Shown here: in pieces, positions 52,829-61,351 of the stretch
Layout: each line of letters starts with the position of its first letter
How positions within the stretch are numbered: the stretch's first letter is position 1
Origin: Nocardioides cavernae
GTDB lineage: Bacteria > Actinomycetota > Actinomycetes > Propionibacteriales > Nocardioidaceae
Assembly: GCF_013410035.1 (NCBI RefSeq)
Contig: NZ_JACCBW010000001.1
Coordinates: forward strand, 806,001 to 870,000
DNA: 64,000 bases
Direction: 5' to 3'
Position numbers and translations under genes: made by a program
The notes under the pieces: model-generated
What the model saw: the letters and a program-made list of their open reading frames with translations, nothing else
Database searches by the model: none
Told to the model about the DNA's origin: nothing

Positions 52829-53635
52829 TCACCGGATGCCGGAGCGTGCAAAGCCGGCGACGAAGTAGCGCTGGAGGACGACGAACACCACGAGCAGGGG
52901 GACGCAGGAGACCAGGGCCATCGCCATCAGGCCGCCGTAGTCGGCGTCGAACTGGCCCTGCAGGTAGCTCATCGCGACGGGGAGCGTGTAGAGGTCGGGG
53001 TCGCGGAGCGTGATGAGCGGCCACAGGAAGTCGTTCCACTGCGTCATGAAGGCCAGCAGCGCCATCACCGCGATCAGCGGCTTCGCCAGCGGGAGGACGA
53101 TCCGGACGAACGCGGTCCAGTGGTTGCAGCCGTCGATGCGGGCCGCCTCGACCAGCTCGATCGGCACCGAGAGGAAGAACTGCCGGGCGAGGAAGACGCC
53201 GAGCGCGGTGGACGCCGACGGCAGGATGACGGCCCAGAAGAACCCGATCAGCCCCATCCGGGCGACGAGCTCGAACTGCGGCATCATGATCGCCTGCGTC
53301 GGCACCATCAGGGTGCTCAGCACCACGACGAACACCAGTCCGCGGCCGCGGAACGGCAGCTTGGCCAGGGCGTACCCGGCGGCGAGGTTCACCGCGACGG
53401 CGAGCACCGTCGTCAGCGTCGCCACGACCAGCGCGTTGCCGAACCACCGCCAGACCGGGAACGCCTCGGTCAAGCCGGTGAAGTTCGACGTGGTCCAGCG
53501 ATCGGGCCAGAGCCCGGCACCACCGTCGAAGATGAGCTCGCGCGGGGTGAACGCGACGACCACCATCGCCAGGAGGGGGAAGGCGAACACCGCGCACACC
53601 AGCACGCACACCACGAACCTCAGCGGACGCGACAT
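52829..53635 (-). CDS. Carbohydrate ABC transporter permease (MalG type)
   Basis: The 268-residue inner-membrane subunit has six hydrophobic segments and the coupling loop EAARIDGCNHWTAFVRIVLPLAKP, of the MalG/UgpE family. It ends in RYFVAGFARSGIR, typical of the group. Its start overlaps the stop of the MalF-type permease by one base. With the partner permease and the lipoprotein it forms a sugar importer; the ATPase is missing, as is usual in Actinobacteria that share one MsiK-type ATPase. Confidence 0.94.
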   Translation of the reverse strand: MSRPLRFVVCVLVCAVFAFPLLAMVVVAFTPRELIFDGGAGLWPDRWTTSNFTGLTEAFPVWRWFGNALVVATLTTVLAVAVNLAAGYALAKLPFRGRGLVFVVVLSTLMVPTQAIMMPQFELVARMGLIGFFWAVILPSASTALGVFLARQFFLSVPIELVEAARIDGCNHWTAFVRIVLPLAKPLIAVMALLAFMTQWNDFLWPLITLRDPDLYTLPVAMSYLQGQFDADYGGLMAMALVSCVPLLVVFVVLQRYFVAGFARSGIR

Positions 53636-54582
53636 CACGCTTCCTCCGTCCTTCTGTTGATGCGGACCTGCACGAGCGTGACCGCCAGCGTCACGACGAA
53701 GAGGACCAGCCCGACCGTCGCGCCGTAGCCGAAGTTGCGGGCGGCGCCGAACCCCTCGTCGTAGGCGTAGGTGACGAGCATGGTCGTGTCGTAGCCCGGC
53801 CCGCCGTTGGTCATCACGTAGACCACGTCGAAGACCTGGAACGACCAGATCAGGTTGATCACGACCAGGAAGAACGTCGTCGGGCGCAGCCACGGGACGA
53901 CGATGTGCCGCACCCGGGCGAGGGGACCGGCGCCGTCGACCGCGGCGGCCTCCATCACCTCGCCGTCGACGTCCTGCAGGGCCGCGAGGTAGACGAGCAT
54001 CCCGAAGCCGACCCGGGTCCACAGCGTCATCAGCACCACCGTCACCATCGCGAGCCGGCCGTCGGTCTGCCACGACACCGGCCCGATCCCGGCGTCGCGC
54101 AGCAGCCCGTTGACGATGCCGACCGTCTCGTCGAAGAGCAGCAGCCCGACCAGCGAGGTGACCAGCGTGCTGATCGCGATCGGGAGGTAGACGATCGTGC
54201 GGAAGACGCCCCGCCCCGGCAGCGCACGGTCCATCAGCAGCGCGAGCGCGAGGCCCAGGCCCACGCTCAGCGGGACCGTCGCCACCGTGAAGATGCCCGT
54301 GTTGAGCAGCGCCCGCCAGAACACGTCGTCGCCCAGGAGACGGGTCAGGTTGTCGAGCCCCGTCCAGCGGCCGGGGCCGAAGGAGCGCTTGGCCTGGAAG
54401 GACATCACCAGCGCCCACACGAGCGGCACGAGCAGGAACACGACGATCAGCAGGAGGTTGGGCGCGACCATGGCGTACGCCGTCAGCGACCCGCCGCGGC
54501 TCGACGCCGGCGCCCGGTCGCCGGCCGGCCGCTCCTCGGGCACCTCGCGGTCCGCGGGAGCCTCGACCACGGGGGCGCTCAT
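53635..54582 (-). CDS. Carbohydrate ABC transporter permease (MalF type)
   Basis: The 315-residue subunit has a polar 30-residue start, then about six membrane segments (first YAMVAPNLLLIVVFLLVPLV) and the coupling loop EVMEAAAVDGAGPLARVRHI. VYVMTNGGPGYDTTMLVTYAY is a hallmark of UgpA/MalF-like permeases. The ATG at 54582 overlaps the binding-protein stop by four bases. Substrate is not deducible; UgpA-like features allow sugars, sugar alcohols or glycerol phosphate. Confidence 0.94.
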   Translation of the reverse strand: MSAPVVEAPADREVPEERPAGDRAPASSRGGSLTAYAMVAPNLLLIVVFLLVPLVWALVMSFQAKRSFGPGRWTGLDNLTRLLGDDVFWRALLNTGIFTVATVPLSVGLGLALALLMDRALPGRGVFRTIVYLPIAISTLVTSLVGLLLFDETVGIVNGLLRDAGIGPVSWQTDGRLAMVTVVLMTLWTRVGFGMLVYLAALQDVDGEVMEAAAVDGAGPLARVRHIVVPWLRPTTFFLVVINLIWSFQVFDVVYVMTNGGPGYDTTMLVTYAYDEGFGAARNFGYGATVGLVLFVVTLAVTLVQVRINRRTEEA

Positions 54583-55955
54583 GCTGCACCGTCCTCGACG
54601 TTGAGAGCGGCCGACTCGCTCACCTGTTCGTCCAGTGCGGCGAGGGTGTCCTCGACGGAGCGTCCGCCGAGGAAGCACTGCTCGAGCTCGTTGGCCAGTG
54701 CGAGGTTGACCTCGGCGAAGGTCGCCGTGGTCACGTCGGCGACGTCGCGGTCCTCGATGGTCGTGACCTGGTCGGCGTAGACCGGCATCAGGTCCGCCGC
54801 GACGGCGAAGTCGAGCCGCCGGTCCAGCAGCGACGTGCGGGTGGGCAGCAGCACAGCCGCCTCGCAGAAGGCCTGCATCTGCTCCGGCTCCCCCATGAAG
54901 GCCAGGAAGTCGGCGGCGAGGTCGGGGTTGGTGGCCGTCCTGCTGGCGACCAGCGCGTTGCCGCCGAGCTCGCTCGCCCGTCGCTCGTCGCGCGGCAGGT
55001 AGGTCACGGCGTACTCGAAGCGGTCCTTGATCGTCTCGGCGAAGGCGGGCAGCAGGAAGTTGCCGGCGTAGAGCATGCCGAGCGTGCCGGAGGTGAAGAG
55101 CGAGTCGGGGTAGGTCGCGGCCTTGGTGGACGTCGACCCGGGCACCCACCCGCGCTCGAAGAAGGAGGCGGTGAAGTCGAGGGCCCGCCGGGCCTCGGGG
55201 CTGTCGAGCGCGCCGCGGGTCAGGTCGTCGGAGTAGACGTGGCCGCCGGCCTGGAAGAGGAAGTTGAGCCAGCGGAAGGCACCGAGCGCCTGCCAGTTCA
55301 CGCCGAACGCCGCCGACCCGTCGGGGGCGGCGTCGGTGAGCCGGTCGGCGACCTCGCCGAGCTCCTCCCACGTCCACGCGTCCTCGGGGCGGTCCGGCAC
55401 CGAGCCGATGCCGGCGTCGCGCAGCACGTCGGGGCGGTAGACGAGCGCGCTCGTGTCGACGTGCTGCGGCATCCCGTAGATCCGGCCGTCGTGGCTGACC
55501 GCGCCGAGGAAGGCCTTCGACAGGTCGCCGGCGAGGTCGTCGAGGGCGTCACCCACGTCGAGCAGCTGGTCGGCACTCGCATAGACGCCCATCGTCGGGT
55601 AGTCGACGCGGAACACGTCGGGCGCCGTGCCGGACGCCAGGCCGGTGTCGATGCCGACCGACGCCTCGGAGAACGGCACGGAGACCAGGTCGACGGTGAC
55701 GCCGCGCCTGGTCTGCTCGAAGCGCCGCGCGAGCTCGTCGTAGATCGTCGCCTCCACGTCGGTGCCGTAGACCTGCACGCTGAGCAGGTCGCGTCGCCCC
55801 GCCGTGGTCGCGGACACCCGGCTCGTGAGCCCGGCGCACCCGGACAGCGCGGGCACGGTCGCTGCCACTGCCGCGCCGGCCACGAGGGAGCGCCGCGAGA
55901 GCGCGACCGGGCCGGGACGTGGCGCGCGGGCACCGGTCCGAGAGGCGTGCTGCAT
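54579..55955 (-). CDS. Carbohydrate ABC transporter substrate-binding lipoprotein
   Basis: The 458-residue protein begins with a twin-arginine-like signal (LSRRSLVAGAAVAATVPALS) ending in lipobox LSGC. It then has a type 1 solute-binding domain: ELARRFEQTRRGVTVDLVSV, GTAPDVFRVDYPTMGVYA, and PDLAADFLAFMGEPEQMQAF. It catches the sugar for the two permeases downstream and is the first gene of the operon. A perfect-armed 18-bp palindrome lies 36 bases upstream of the ATG at 55955, in operator position. The 280-base upstream gap to tRNA-Arg holds no other gene. Confidence 0.93.
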   Translation of the reverse strand: MQHASRTGARAPRPGPVALSRRSLVAGAAVAATVPALSGCAGLTSRVSATTAGRRDLLSVQVYGTDVEATIYDELARRFEQTRRGVTVDLVSVPFSEASVGIDTGLASGTAPDVFRVDYPTMGVYASADQLLDVGDALDDLAGDLSKAFLGAVSHDGRIYGMPQHVDTSALVYRPDVLRDAGIGSVPDRPEDAWTWEELGEVADRLTDAAPDGSAAFGVNWQALGAFRWLNFLFQAGGHVYSDDLTRGALDSPEARRALDFTASFFERGWVPGSTSTKAATYPDSLFTSGTLGMLYAGNFLLPAFAETIKDRFEYAVTYLPRDERRASELGGNALVASRTATNPDLAADFLAFMGEPEQMQAFCEAAVLLPTRTSLLDRRLDFAVAADLMPVYADQVTTIEDRDVADVTTATFAEVNLALANELEQCFLGGRSVEDTLAALDEQVSESAALNVEDGAA

Positions 55956-55990
55956 GAGGTTGTCCCGATCTGTCGACGAGCTGCACGGAC

Positions 55991-56008
55991 CGGTGGAGTG
56001 CTCCACCG
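55991..56008. promoter_or_regulatory. 18-bp palindrome upstream of the sugar ABC operon
   Basis: CGGTGGAGTGCTCCACCG has 8-bp perfect arms around a central TG. The position 36 bases before the first gene fits an operator for a local or global sugar regulator. No regulator gene is adjacent. Confidence 0.5.
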
Positions 56009-56235
56009 TGCGTCTGGGGCCGCGGGGCGAAGCGGGGCAGCTGTGACGCTAGGGCGGTTCGACAAAGGTGGGACACACCCCGAGGGGCGTAGCCCGCGGG
56101 GCGGCGGGGCCGGCTCTCCGGGACGCCGACGTCCCACTGAGACCCGCCGCCGGGACCGGCCAGCGAGTTCGCCCGCTGAGTTCGCCCGCCCGGCTCGTCG
56201 GTGGCAGGATGCTCACCGCCGCGGCAACGCGGCAC

Positions 56236-56311
56236 GCCCCAGTAGCTCAGTGGATAGAGCAGCCGCCTCCTAAGCGAAAGGTCGCAAGTTCGACTCTTGC
56301 CTGGGGCACCA
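56236..56311 (+). tRNA. tRNA-Arg (anticodon CCT)
   Basis: Acceptor GCCCCAG/CTGGGGC is perfect, D stem GCTC/GAGC, T arm GCAAG-TTCGACT-CTTGC, discriminator A and encoded CCA. The anticodon loop CTCCTAA gives CCT for AGG codons. The anticodon stem is GCCGC against GCGAA: three pairs nearest the loop are good, but positions 27-43 and 28-42 are G-A and C-A mismatches. Confidence 0.92.
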
Positions 56312-56347
56312 CGGCGCTCCCGCCTCCCCCGACCCCAGGAGCTCCGC

Positions 56348-57061
56348 ATGACCGTTCCCGTCCCGCCCACCGCCTCCGTCGCGCCGACCGGCGCCCTCCG
56401 CGTCGTCATCAACCTCGGCAACCCCGTGCTCGCCCAGGGCACGGCCGAGGAGCCCCGCGGCGTCACGGTGGCCATCGCCCGCGAGGTCGCCCGGTGGCTC
56501 GGCGTGCCGCTCGAGCTCGAGTGCGTCGACGCCGCGCGCGACGCGTACGCCGCGATCACCGAGGGCCGCGTCGACCTCTGCTTCCTGGCCAACGAGCCGG
56601 CCCGCGAGGAGGGCGTGGCGTTCACCGCGCCCTACGTGCTGATCGAGGGCGTGTACGTCACCGAGGGGGACTCCCCCCTCACGTCCTCGGACGAGGTGGA
56701 CCGCGACGGCGTCCGCGTCGGCGTCCGGACGGGCTCGGCCTACGACCTCTACCTCACCCGGACCCTCCAGCACGCCGAGCTCGTCCGCGCGTCCGAGGCC
56801 ACCGACGTGTTCGAGGAGGAGCACCTCGACGCTGCTGCCGGGGTGCGGCAGCCGATGGAGGACTACGTGGCCGGGACCGAGAGGCGCATCCTCGAGCCGG
56901 CGTTCATGGAGATCCGCCAGTCCGTGGGCCTGCCGCGCGCGCTCGACCCCGCCGCCGTCGCCGCGGTCGCCGCCTTCGTCGAGCACCTCAAGGCCACCGG
57001 CTTCGTCCGCGACGAGCTCGCGCGCAGCGGCGTGGAGGCCACGGTGGCGCCGCCGGCCTGA
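56348..57061 (+). CDS. Periplasmic-binding-fold (SBP_bac_3) protein without a signal peptide
   Basis: The 237-residue protein matches the amino-acid-binding SBP_bac_3 fold: GALRVVINLGNPVLAQGT, GVTVAIAREVARWLGVPLEL, DAYAAITEGRVDLCFLAN, and FTAPYVLIEGVYVT. Unlike transport proteins it has no signal peptide or lipobox: the N-terminus MTVPVPPTASVAPTG is not hydrophobic, and no transporter genes follow. Such soluble stand-alone forms may act as intracellular sensors or scavengers. An AGGAG site supports the ATG at 56348. Confidence 0.8.
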   Translation: MTVPVPPTASVAPTGALRVVINLGNPVLAQGTAEEPRGVTVAIAREVARWLGVPLELECVDAARDAYAAITEGRVDLCFLANEPAREEGVAFTAPYVLIEGVYVTEGDSPLTSSDEVDRDGVRVGVRTGSAYDLYLTRTLQHAELVRASEATDVFEEEHLDAAAGVRQPMEDYVAGTERRILEPAFMEIRQSVGLPRALDPAAVAAVAAFVEHLKATGFVRDELARSGVEATVAPPA

Positions 57062-57099
57062 GCCGTACCCGTCAGCCGGGTGGGCGTCGTCGCGGCGCG

Positions 57100-57528
57100 C
57101 TAGGGGCAGACGTCCTGCGCGATGCCGATGAGGGCCTCCGCCTGGTCGGGAGTGACCGGTTCGTCGGCCGACCCAGAGAACCGGGCCACCGACTCGTCGA
57201 CGAGGGCCTGGCCGGTGGTGCCTCGTTCGATCGACTCACACGTGCCCAGCAGGTCGTCGAGGTCGCCCTCGCCGAGGTGTGGCGCGACTGCCTGCATCTC
57301 GCCGACCAGGCCTTCCGGGTCCTCTGAGATCGTCGCGCGCCACTCGTAGGTCGGGGACCCCTCGAAGTCCGAGAGCGGCCGGCCCGAGACCGCGTCCACC
57401 TCGTCGTTCTCCGTCGGCTCCGCGGAGAGCGTCTTCTCCGGGTCACCCGTGGGTGCGTCCGCGCCGCCGACCGTGCAGCCGCTCAGCGTGACCAGCAGGG
57501 CTGCAGCCGCGATCTTCGTCTTCCTCAT
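57100..57528 (-). CDS. Small lipoprotein, unknown function
   Basis: The 142-residue protein has a short basic start (MRKTKIAAAALLVTLSGC) with lipobox LSGC, so it is lipid-anchored outside. The rest is acidic with two further cysteines, LGTCESIER and the terminal AQDVCP, that could pair. No domain is recognised. The ATG at 57528 is chosen since the signal peptide begins there. It is convergent with the SBP-fold gene. Confidence 0.7.
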   Translation of the reverse strand: MRKTKIAAAALLVTLSGCTVGGADAPTGDPEKTLSAEPTENDEVDAVSGRPLSDFEGSPTYEWRATISEDPEGLVGEMQAVAPHLGEGDLDDLLGTCESIERGTTGQALVDESVARFSGSADEPVTPDQAEALIGIAQDVCP

Positions 57529-57604
57529 GACGCCCTGTGCCCACTCCGAGGCATTCCCAACGTCGCCGCCCCGCCCGTCCAACGGCGTGGGCCCGCCGGC
57601 GGCG

Positions 57605-58105
57605 TCAGCGCAGGTGGGCCAGGCCGTCGAGGTGGGCGCGTACGTCCTCCGCCGAACCGGTGCCGTGCACGCGGATGAGCTCGGACAGGGCCGGGTGCTC
57701 GGCCTCGAGCAGGTCGGCCGCCCGCAGCAGGTCCTGCCCGGACGCCACCGCCCGCAGCAGCTCGGCCGTGGTGGGCGCCGCCCGGTCCGCCGACCCGGTC
57801 AGGGTGGTCGAGTCCTGCTCCCTGATGCCCTCGATCCGCACGGCCACCTCGCTGTGCGCGAGGCCGGCGGCGACCTCGTCGCAGAGCTGGACGAGGGCGC
57901 GCAGCCGCTGCACGGCCAGGGGGTTGCCGATCGTCGTACGCCGGCCGCTGGCCAGCTGCGACAGCATCGGCGCACTGACCCCGATCGTGCGGGCCACGGC
58001 TGCGCGGCTGATGCCGAGCGTCGCGGTGACGCGGTCCAGCACGTCGCCGATCGCGGCCCCGTAGAGCTCCTGCTGCCGCTGACGGCTCTCGGACTGCGCG
58101 ACCAT
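57605..58105 (-). CDS. XRE-like helix-turn-helix regulator
   Basis: The protein has 166 residues. The N-terminal HTH is visible as VLDRVTATLGISRAAVARTI followed by GVSAPMLSQLASGRR, a Cro/C1-type pattern. The C-terminal half is helical and acidic without a known sensor domain. The ATG at 58105 has TACGCT six bases upstream, so it is probably leaderless. A perfect 16-bp palindrome covers the position of its -35 box and lies in the gap shared with the divergent VWA gene, implying autorepression and control of that gene. Confidence 0.85.
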   Translation of the reverse strand: MVAQSESRQRQQELYGAAIGDVLDRVTATLGISRAAVARTIGVSAPMLSQLASGRRTTIGNPLAVQRLRALVQLCDEVAAGLAHSEVAVRIEGIREQDSTTLTGSADRAAPTTAELLRAVASGQDLLRAADLLEAEHPALSELIRVHGTGSAEDVRAHLDGLAHLR

Positions 58106-58134
58106 GCGGCCAGCGTAACGCATGCGAATGCTAT

Positions 58135-58150
58135 GTTTGCGATCGCAAAC
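58135..58150. promoter_or_regulatory. Perfect 16-bp operator between xre and VWA genes
   Basis: GTTTGCGATCGCAAAC is fully palindromic and AT-richer than its surroundings. It begins 18 bases beyond the xre -10 box and also covers a possible -35 for the VWA gene (TAGGAC -10 at 58157-58162). Confidence 0.7.
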
Positions 58151-58182
58151 GGCGGGTAGGACGTGGCGCAGGAGGTACGACC

Positions 58183-60216
58183 ATGACGACGACAACCACC
58201 CCGACGGGCCCGACGAGCCCGACGAGTGCGCCGGTGCGCGCCCTGGCGGCCGGCGCCGCGCTCGCGCTGCTGGCGCTGGGGACCGCCCTCGGTGCGACGG
58301 CCCCCGCCAGCGCGGCCGACGAGACGGGCACCGAGCAGTCCGGCACCGAGCAGTCCGGCGGCCCGACGACGGAGACCGACTACGCGCGGATGGTGCTGGT
58401 GCTGGACTCCTCGGGCTCGATGGCCGAACCGGCCTCCGGCGGCGCGACCAAGATCGAGGCGGCCAAGGACGCGCTCGGCACGGTCGTCGACGGGCTGCCG
58501 GACGAGGCGTACGTCGGGCTGCGCGTCTATGGCGCCAAGGTCTTCTCCCGCGACCAGAAGGGCGCCTGCACCGACTCCCAGCTCGTGGTCGACCCCGGCA
58601 CCGACAACCGTGACGAGCTGCGGGCGGCGCTGGAGTCGTACGAGCCCTACGGCGAGACGCCGATCGGGTACGCCCTGCGCCAGGCAGCCCGCGACATCGG
58701 TGGCGAGTCGACCCGCTCGATCGTGCTGGTCTCGGACGGCGTCGCCACCTGCGAGCCGGACCCCTGCGTCGTGGCGGGCGAGCTCGCCGAGCAGGGCATC
58801 GACCTGCAGATCGACGTGGTCGGCCTCGGGGTCGACGCGAAGGCGCGCGCCCAGCTGCGGTGCGTCGCCGCCAAGGGCAACGGCACCTACTACGACGCCG
58901 ACGACGCGGACGACATCGTCGAGAGCCTGCAGACCGCGACGGACCGCGCGCTGCGCCCCTTCGCCCTCGACGGCACGCCGCTGGCGGGCGGCGACTCGGC
59001 GAACCCCACCCCGGTCGAGGCCGGCCTCTGGGTGGACGCCGTCGGGACGAAGGCCGACACCGTCGAGCGCTGGTTCTCCTACACGCGCACCATGCCCGGC
59101 TCGACCGTACGCGTCGGCCTGGCGAGCCTCGGCGGGGACCCGAAGGAGTGGGACACCGTCCAGCTCGAGGCCAGCACGCCGCTCGGTGACTTCTGCGGCT
59201 CCGACAGCGGCTTCAAGAACATCAACTCCGCCGAGCTGCTGGGCGCCGAGGTCGCCGCCGGGGCGAGCGGGGACGAGGACTGCGCGACCTCGGACGAGGT
59301 GCTCATCTCGGTCTCGCGCTCGCTGAGCAACCTCGGCCGGGGCGAGGCGCCGTTCAGCCTCCAGGTCGTCGAGGAGCCACCCGCCGACGGGACGACCCTG
59401 CCGGAGGCCGACACGTGGGACGGCATGGTCCTCGACCCGCCGGACGTCCCGGGCCAGCCGGCCCCGGTGAGCGGCGGCGACTCGTTCGCCACCGCACCCG
59501 TCCTGACCGACGGCGCCTGGAGCGGCTCCATCGTCCCGGGCGAGACGCAGGCCTTCCGGGTCGAGGTGGCGTACGGCCAGAAGCTCAGCGCCCGCCTGCG
59601 CACGCCCGCCGCGTCACCGGCGCTGCGCGAGCAGATCGGCTTCCAGGGTCCGTTCGGCTCGATGAAGATCTACAGCCCGATGCGCGGCGAGATCCCGATG
59701 ACCGGTGAGGGCATCCGCACGAGCGGCTTCGCGGCGCAGTCCAGCGCCGACTTCCTCTCCGCCCAGACCCCCGAGGTCCGCTGGAACAACCGCGAGGGCA
59801 TCAACACGATCGGCAGCAGCCTGCCGGGCTACTACTACCTCGTGTTCGCGGCGGACGCGGACTACCGCGGTCGTTCCTACGAGATGCCGTTCCGCCTCGA
59901 CCTGCAGGTGCGGGGCGAGGAGTCGGGGGCGCCGGAGTACGCCGACGGGCAGACCCTCGTCACCGGGACCGACGGGCCCGTCGGGGCGCCGCCGACGCTC
60001 GCGCAGGACACGGGTGAGGAGCCGACCGACGACACCGGCAGCGCGGACGGGACGGACGATCCGACCGACGGCCCCACGGACGAGTCCGGGCAGGCCGCGG
60101 ACGACGGCGACGGGGGCGGGATGCCCACGCGCACGCTGGCCGCGGGCGGCCTGGCCGTGGTCGCACTCGGGTGCGTCGCGGGTGCCGTCGCCCTGCTGCG
60201 GGGGCGCCGCGCGTGA
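58183..60216 (+). CDS. Exported, C-terminally anchored von Willebrand factor A protein
   Basis: The 677-residue protein has a Sec signal peptide (ends ASAAD), a VWA domain from about 68 with the metal site LDSSGSMAE and VLVSDGVATC, then beta-rich regions and a Pro/Asp/Thr-rich stalk. One C-terminal helix (LAAGGLAVVALGCVAGAVALL) and a basic RGRRA end follow. VWA domains bind partner proteins through Mg at the MIDAS site, so this is probably a surface adhesion or signalling receptor. A GGAGG site precedes the ATG. It is divergent from the XRE regulator across one operator, which suggests switch-like control. Ligand unknown. Confidence 0.9.
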   Translation: MTTTTTPTGPTSPTSAPVRALAAGAALALLALGTALGATAPASAADETGTEQSGTEQSGGPTTETDYARMVLVLDSSGSMAEPASGGATKIEAAKDALGTVVDGLPDEAYVGLRVYGAKVFSRDQKGACTDSQLVVDPGTDNRDELRAALESYEPYGETPIGYALRQAARDIGGESTRSIVLVSDGVATCEPDPCVVAGELAEQGIDLQIDVVGLGVDAKARAQLRCVAAKGNGTYYDADDADDIVESLQTATDRALRPFALDGTPLAGGDSANPTPVEAGLWVDAVGTKADTVERWFSYTRTMPGSTVRVGLASLGGDPKEWDTVQLEASTPLGDFCGSDSGFKNINSAELLGAEVAAGASGDEDCATSDEVLISVSRSLSNLGRGEAPFSLQVVEEPPADGTTLPEADTWDGMVLDPPDVPGQPAPVSGGDSFATAPVLTDGAWSGSIVPGETQAFRVEVAYGQKLSARLRTPAASPALREQIGFQGPFGSMKIYSPMRGEIPMTGEGIRTSGFAAQSSADFLSAQTPEVRWNNREGINTIGSSLPGYYYLVFAADADYRGRSYEMPFRLDLQVRGEESGAPEYADGQTLVTGTDGPVGAPPTLAQDTGEEPTDDTGSADGTDDPTDGPTDESGQAADDGDGGGMPTRTLAAGGLAVVALGCVAGAVALLRGRRA

Positions 60217-60230
60217 CGACCTGACGGCCG

Positions 60231-60260
60231 GTCGAGGTCGAGGTCGAGGTCGAGGTCTAG
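60231..60260. repeat. Short tandem repeat, GTCGAG x5
   Basis: Five 6-bp units (last one GTCTAG) lie between the convergent VWA and kinase genes, just after the VWA stop codon. Confidence 0.85.
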
Positions 60261-60265
60261 GCCGC

Positions 60266-61342
60266 TCAGGCCAGCACGAGCCACGCCGCGGCGACCAGGC
60301 ACAGGGCCGCGACGACGAGGAGCGCGACCGCGGGGCCGACCGCAGGGCCGACCGGCGCGGGGGCCGGCGACGGCACCGACCCGGTGTGGGCCGCGTCGGC
60401 GTCGGTGGGCGGCGCCACCGTCTTCCGGGCCGTCTCCTCGGCCGTCTCCTCGGCCGTCTCCTCGGCCGTCTCCTCGGCCGTGTCGCGCGGCCGGACGCGC
60501 GTCGGGCCGGGCGCCACGTCCTCGAGCTGGTCGAGCACGACGACCGGCTCGGACGGGTGCGGTGCCGCGGACAGGTCGAGGGCGAGGAGCCGGTCGCGGA
60601 GCGCCGCCGCGGTGGGCGGGCGGGCCGTCGACTCGTGCTGCGCCGCCTCGAGCAGCAGCGACGCGAGACCCTGCAGGCCGGGCTCCGTGGCGACCAGCGC
60701 GGCCGCGGCGTCGCGCGTGCGAGGAGGCCGCACACCGGTCAGCATCTCCAGGCCGACCAGCCCGGCGGCGTACACGTCCTGCGTGACGGCCGGGTCGGCC
60801 CCGGCGAGCTGCTCGGGCGCCATGTAGCCCGGCGACCCGATGACCTCGCTGGCGTGGGTGAGCCGCGGCGCGTCCACGCGCGCGGCGATGCCGAAGTCGC
60901 TGAGCAGGAGGTGCGGGCGCGCCTCACCCGTCGCGTGCAGGAGCAGGTTGGCGGGCTTCACGTCGCGGTGCACCACCCCGGTCGCGTGCACCGCGTCGAG
61001 CGCGGTGAGGAGCTGGACGAGCAGCTCGCGCACCCACAGCGCGGGCAGGGCACCGTGGTCCCCGATGAGGGTGGCCACCGAGCCGCCGCGCACCAGTGGC
61101 ATCGTGAACAGCACCCTGTCGTCCTCGCCGGCCCACGACAGCGGGGTCACGACGTGGTCGTGCGAGATGCGGGTGCTCTGCTCGCGCATGAAGCGCAGCA
61201 GCGACGCCGAGTCGGACTGGCGCAGCACCTTGCCGGCGTACACCTCGTCGTCGCGGCGGTCGCGCACGACCCACACCGAGCCCATTCCGCCCTCGGCGAC
61301 CGGCTCGAGCAGCTCGAAGCGCCCGGCGAAGACCTCCCCCAC
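60266..61342 (-). CDS. Serine/threonine protein kinase with C-terminal membrane helix
   Basis: The 358-residue protein has a Hanks-type kinase domain: glycine loop VAEGGMGSVW, lysine in YAGKVLR, catalytic loop VVHRDVKPANLLL, LSDFGIAARV and the activation-end GSPGYMAPEQ. After the kinase come an acidic linker with four TAEE repeats and a final membrane helix (PAVALLVVAALCLVAAAWLVLA) with essentially no outside domain, so it has no PASTA sensor. It probably phosphorylates cytoplasmic targets at the membrane. It is convergent with the VWA gene and 9 bases downstream of the next minus-strand gene, so likely cotranscribed with it. Confidence 0.94.
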   Translation of the reverse strand: MGEVFAGRFELLEPVAEGGMGSVWVVRDRRDDEVYAGKVLRQSDSASLLRFMREQSTRISHDHVVTPLSWAGEDDRVLFTMPLVRGGSVATLIGDHGALPALWVRELLVQLLTALDAVHATGVVHRDVKPANLLLHATGEARPHLLLSDFGIAARVDAPRLTHASEVIGSPGYMAPEQLAGADPAVTQDVYAAGLVGLEMLTGVRPPRTRDAAAALVATEPGLQGLASLLLEAAQHESTARPPTAAALRDRLLALDLSAAPHPSEPVVVLDQLEDVAPGPTRVRPRDTAEETAEETAEETAEETARKTVAPPTDADAAHTGSVPSPAPAPVGPAVGPAVALLVVAALCLVAAAWLVLA

Positions 61343-61351
61343 GTCGTCGCC

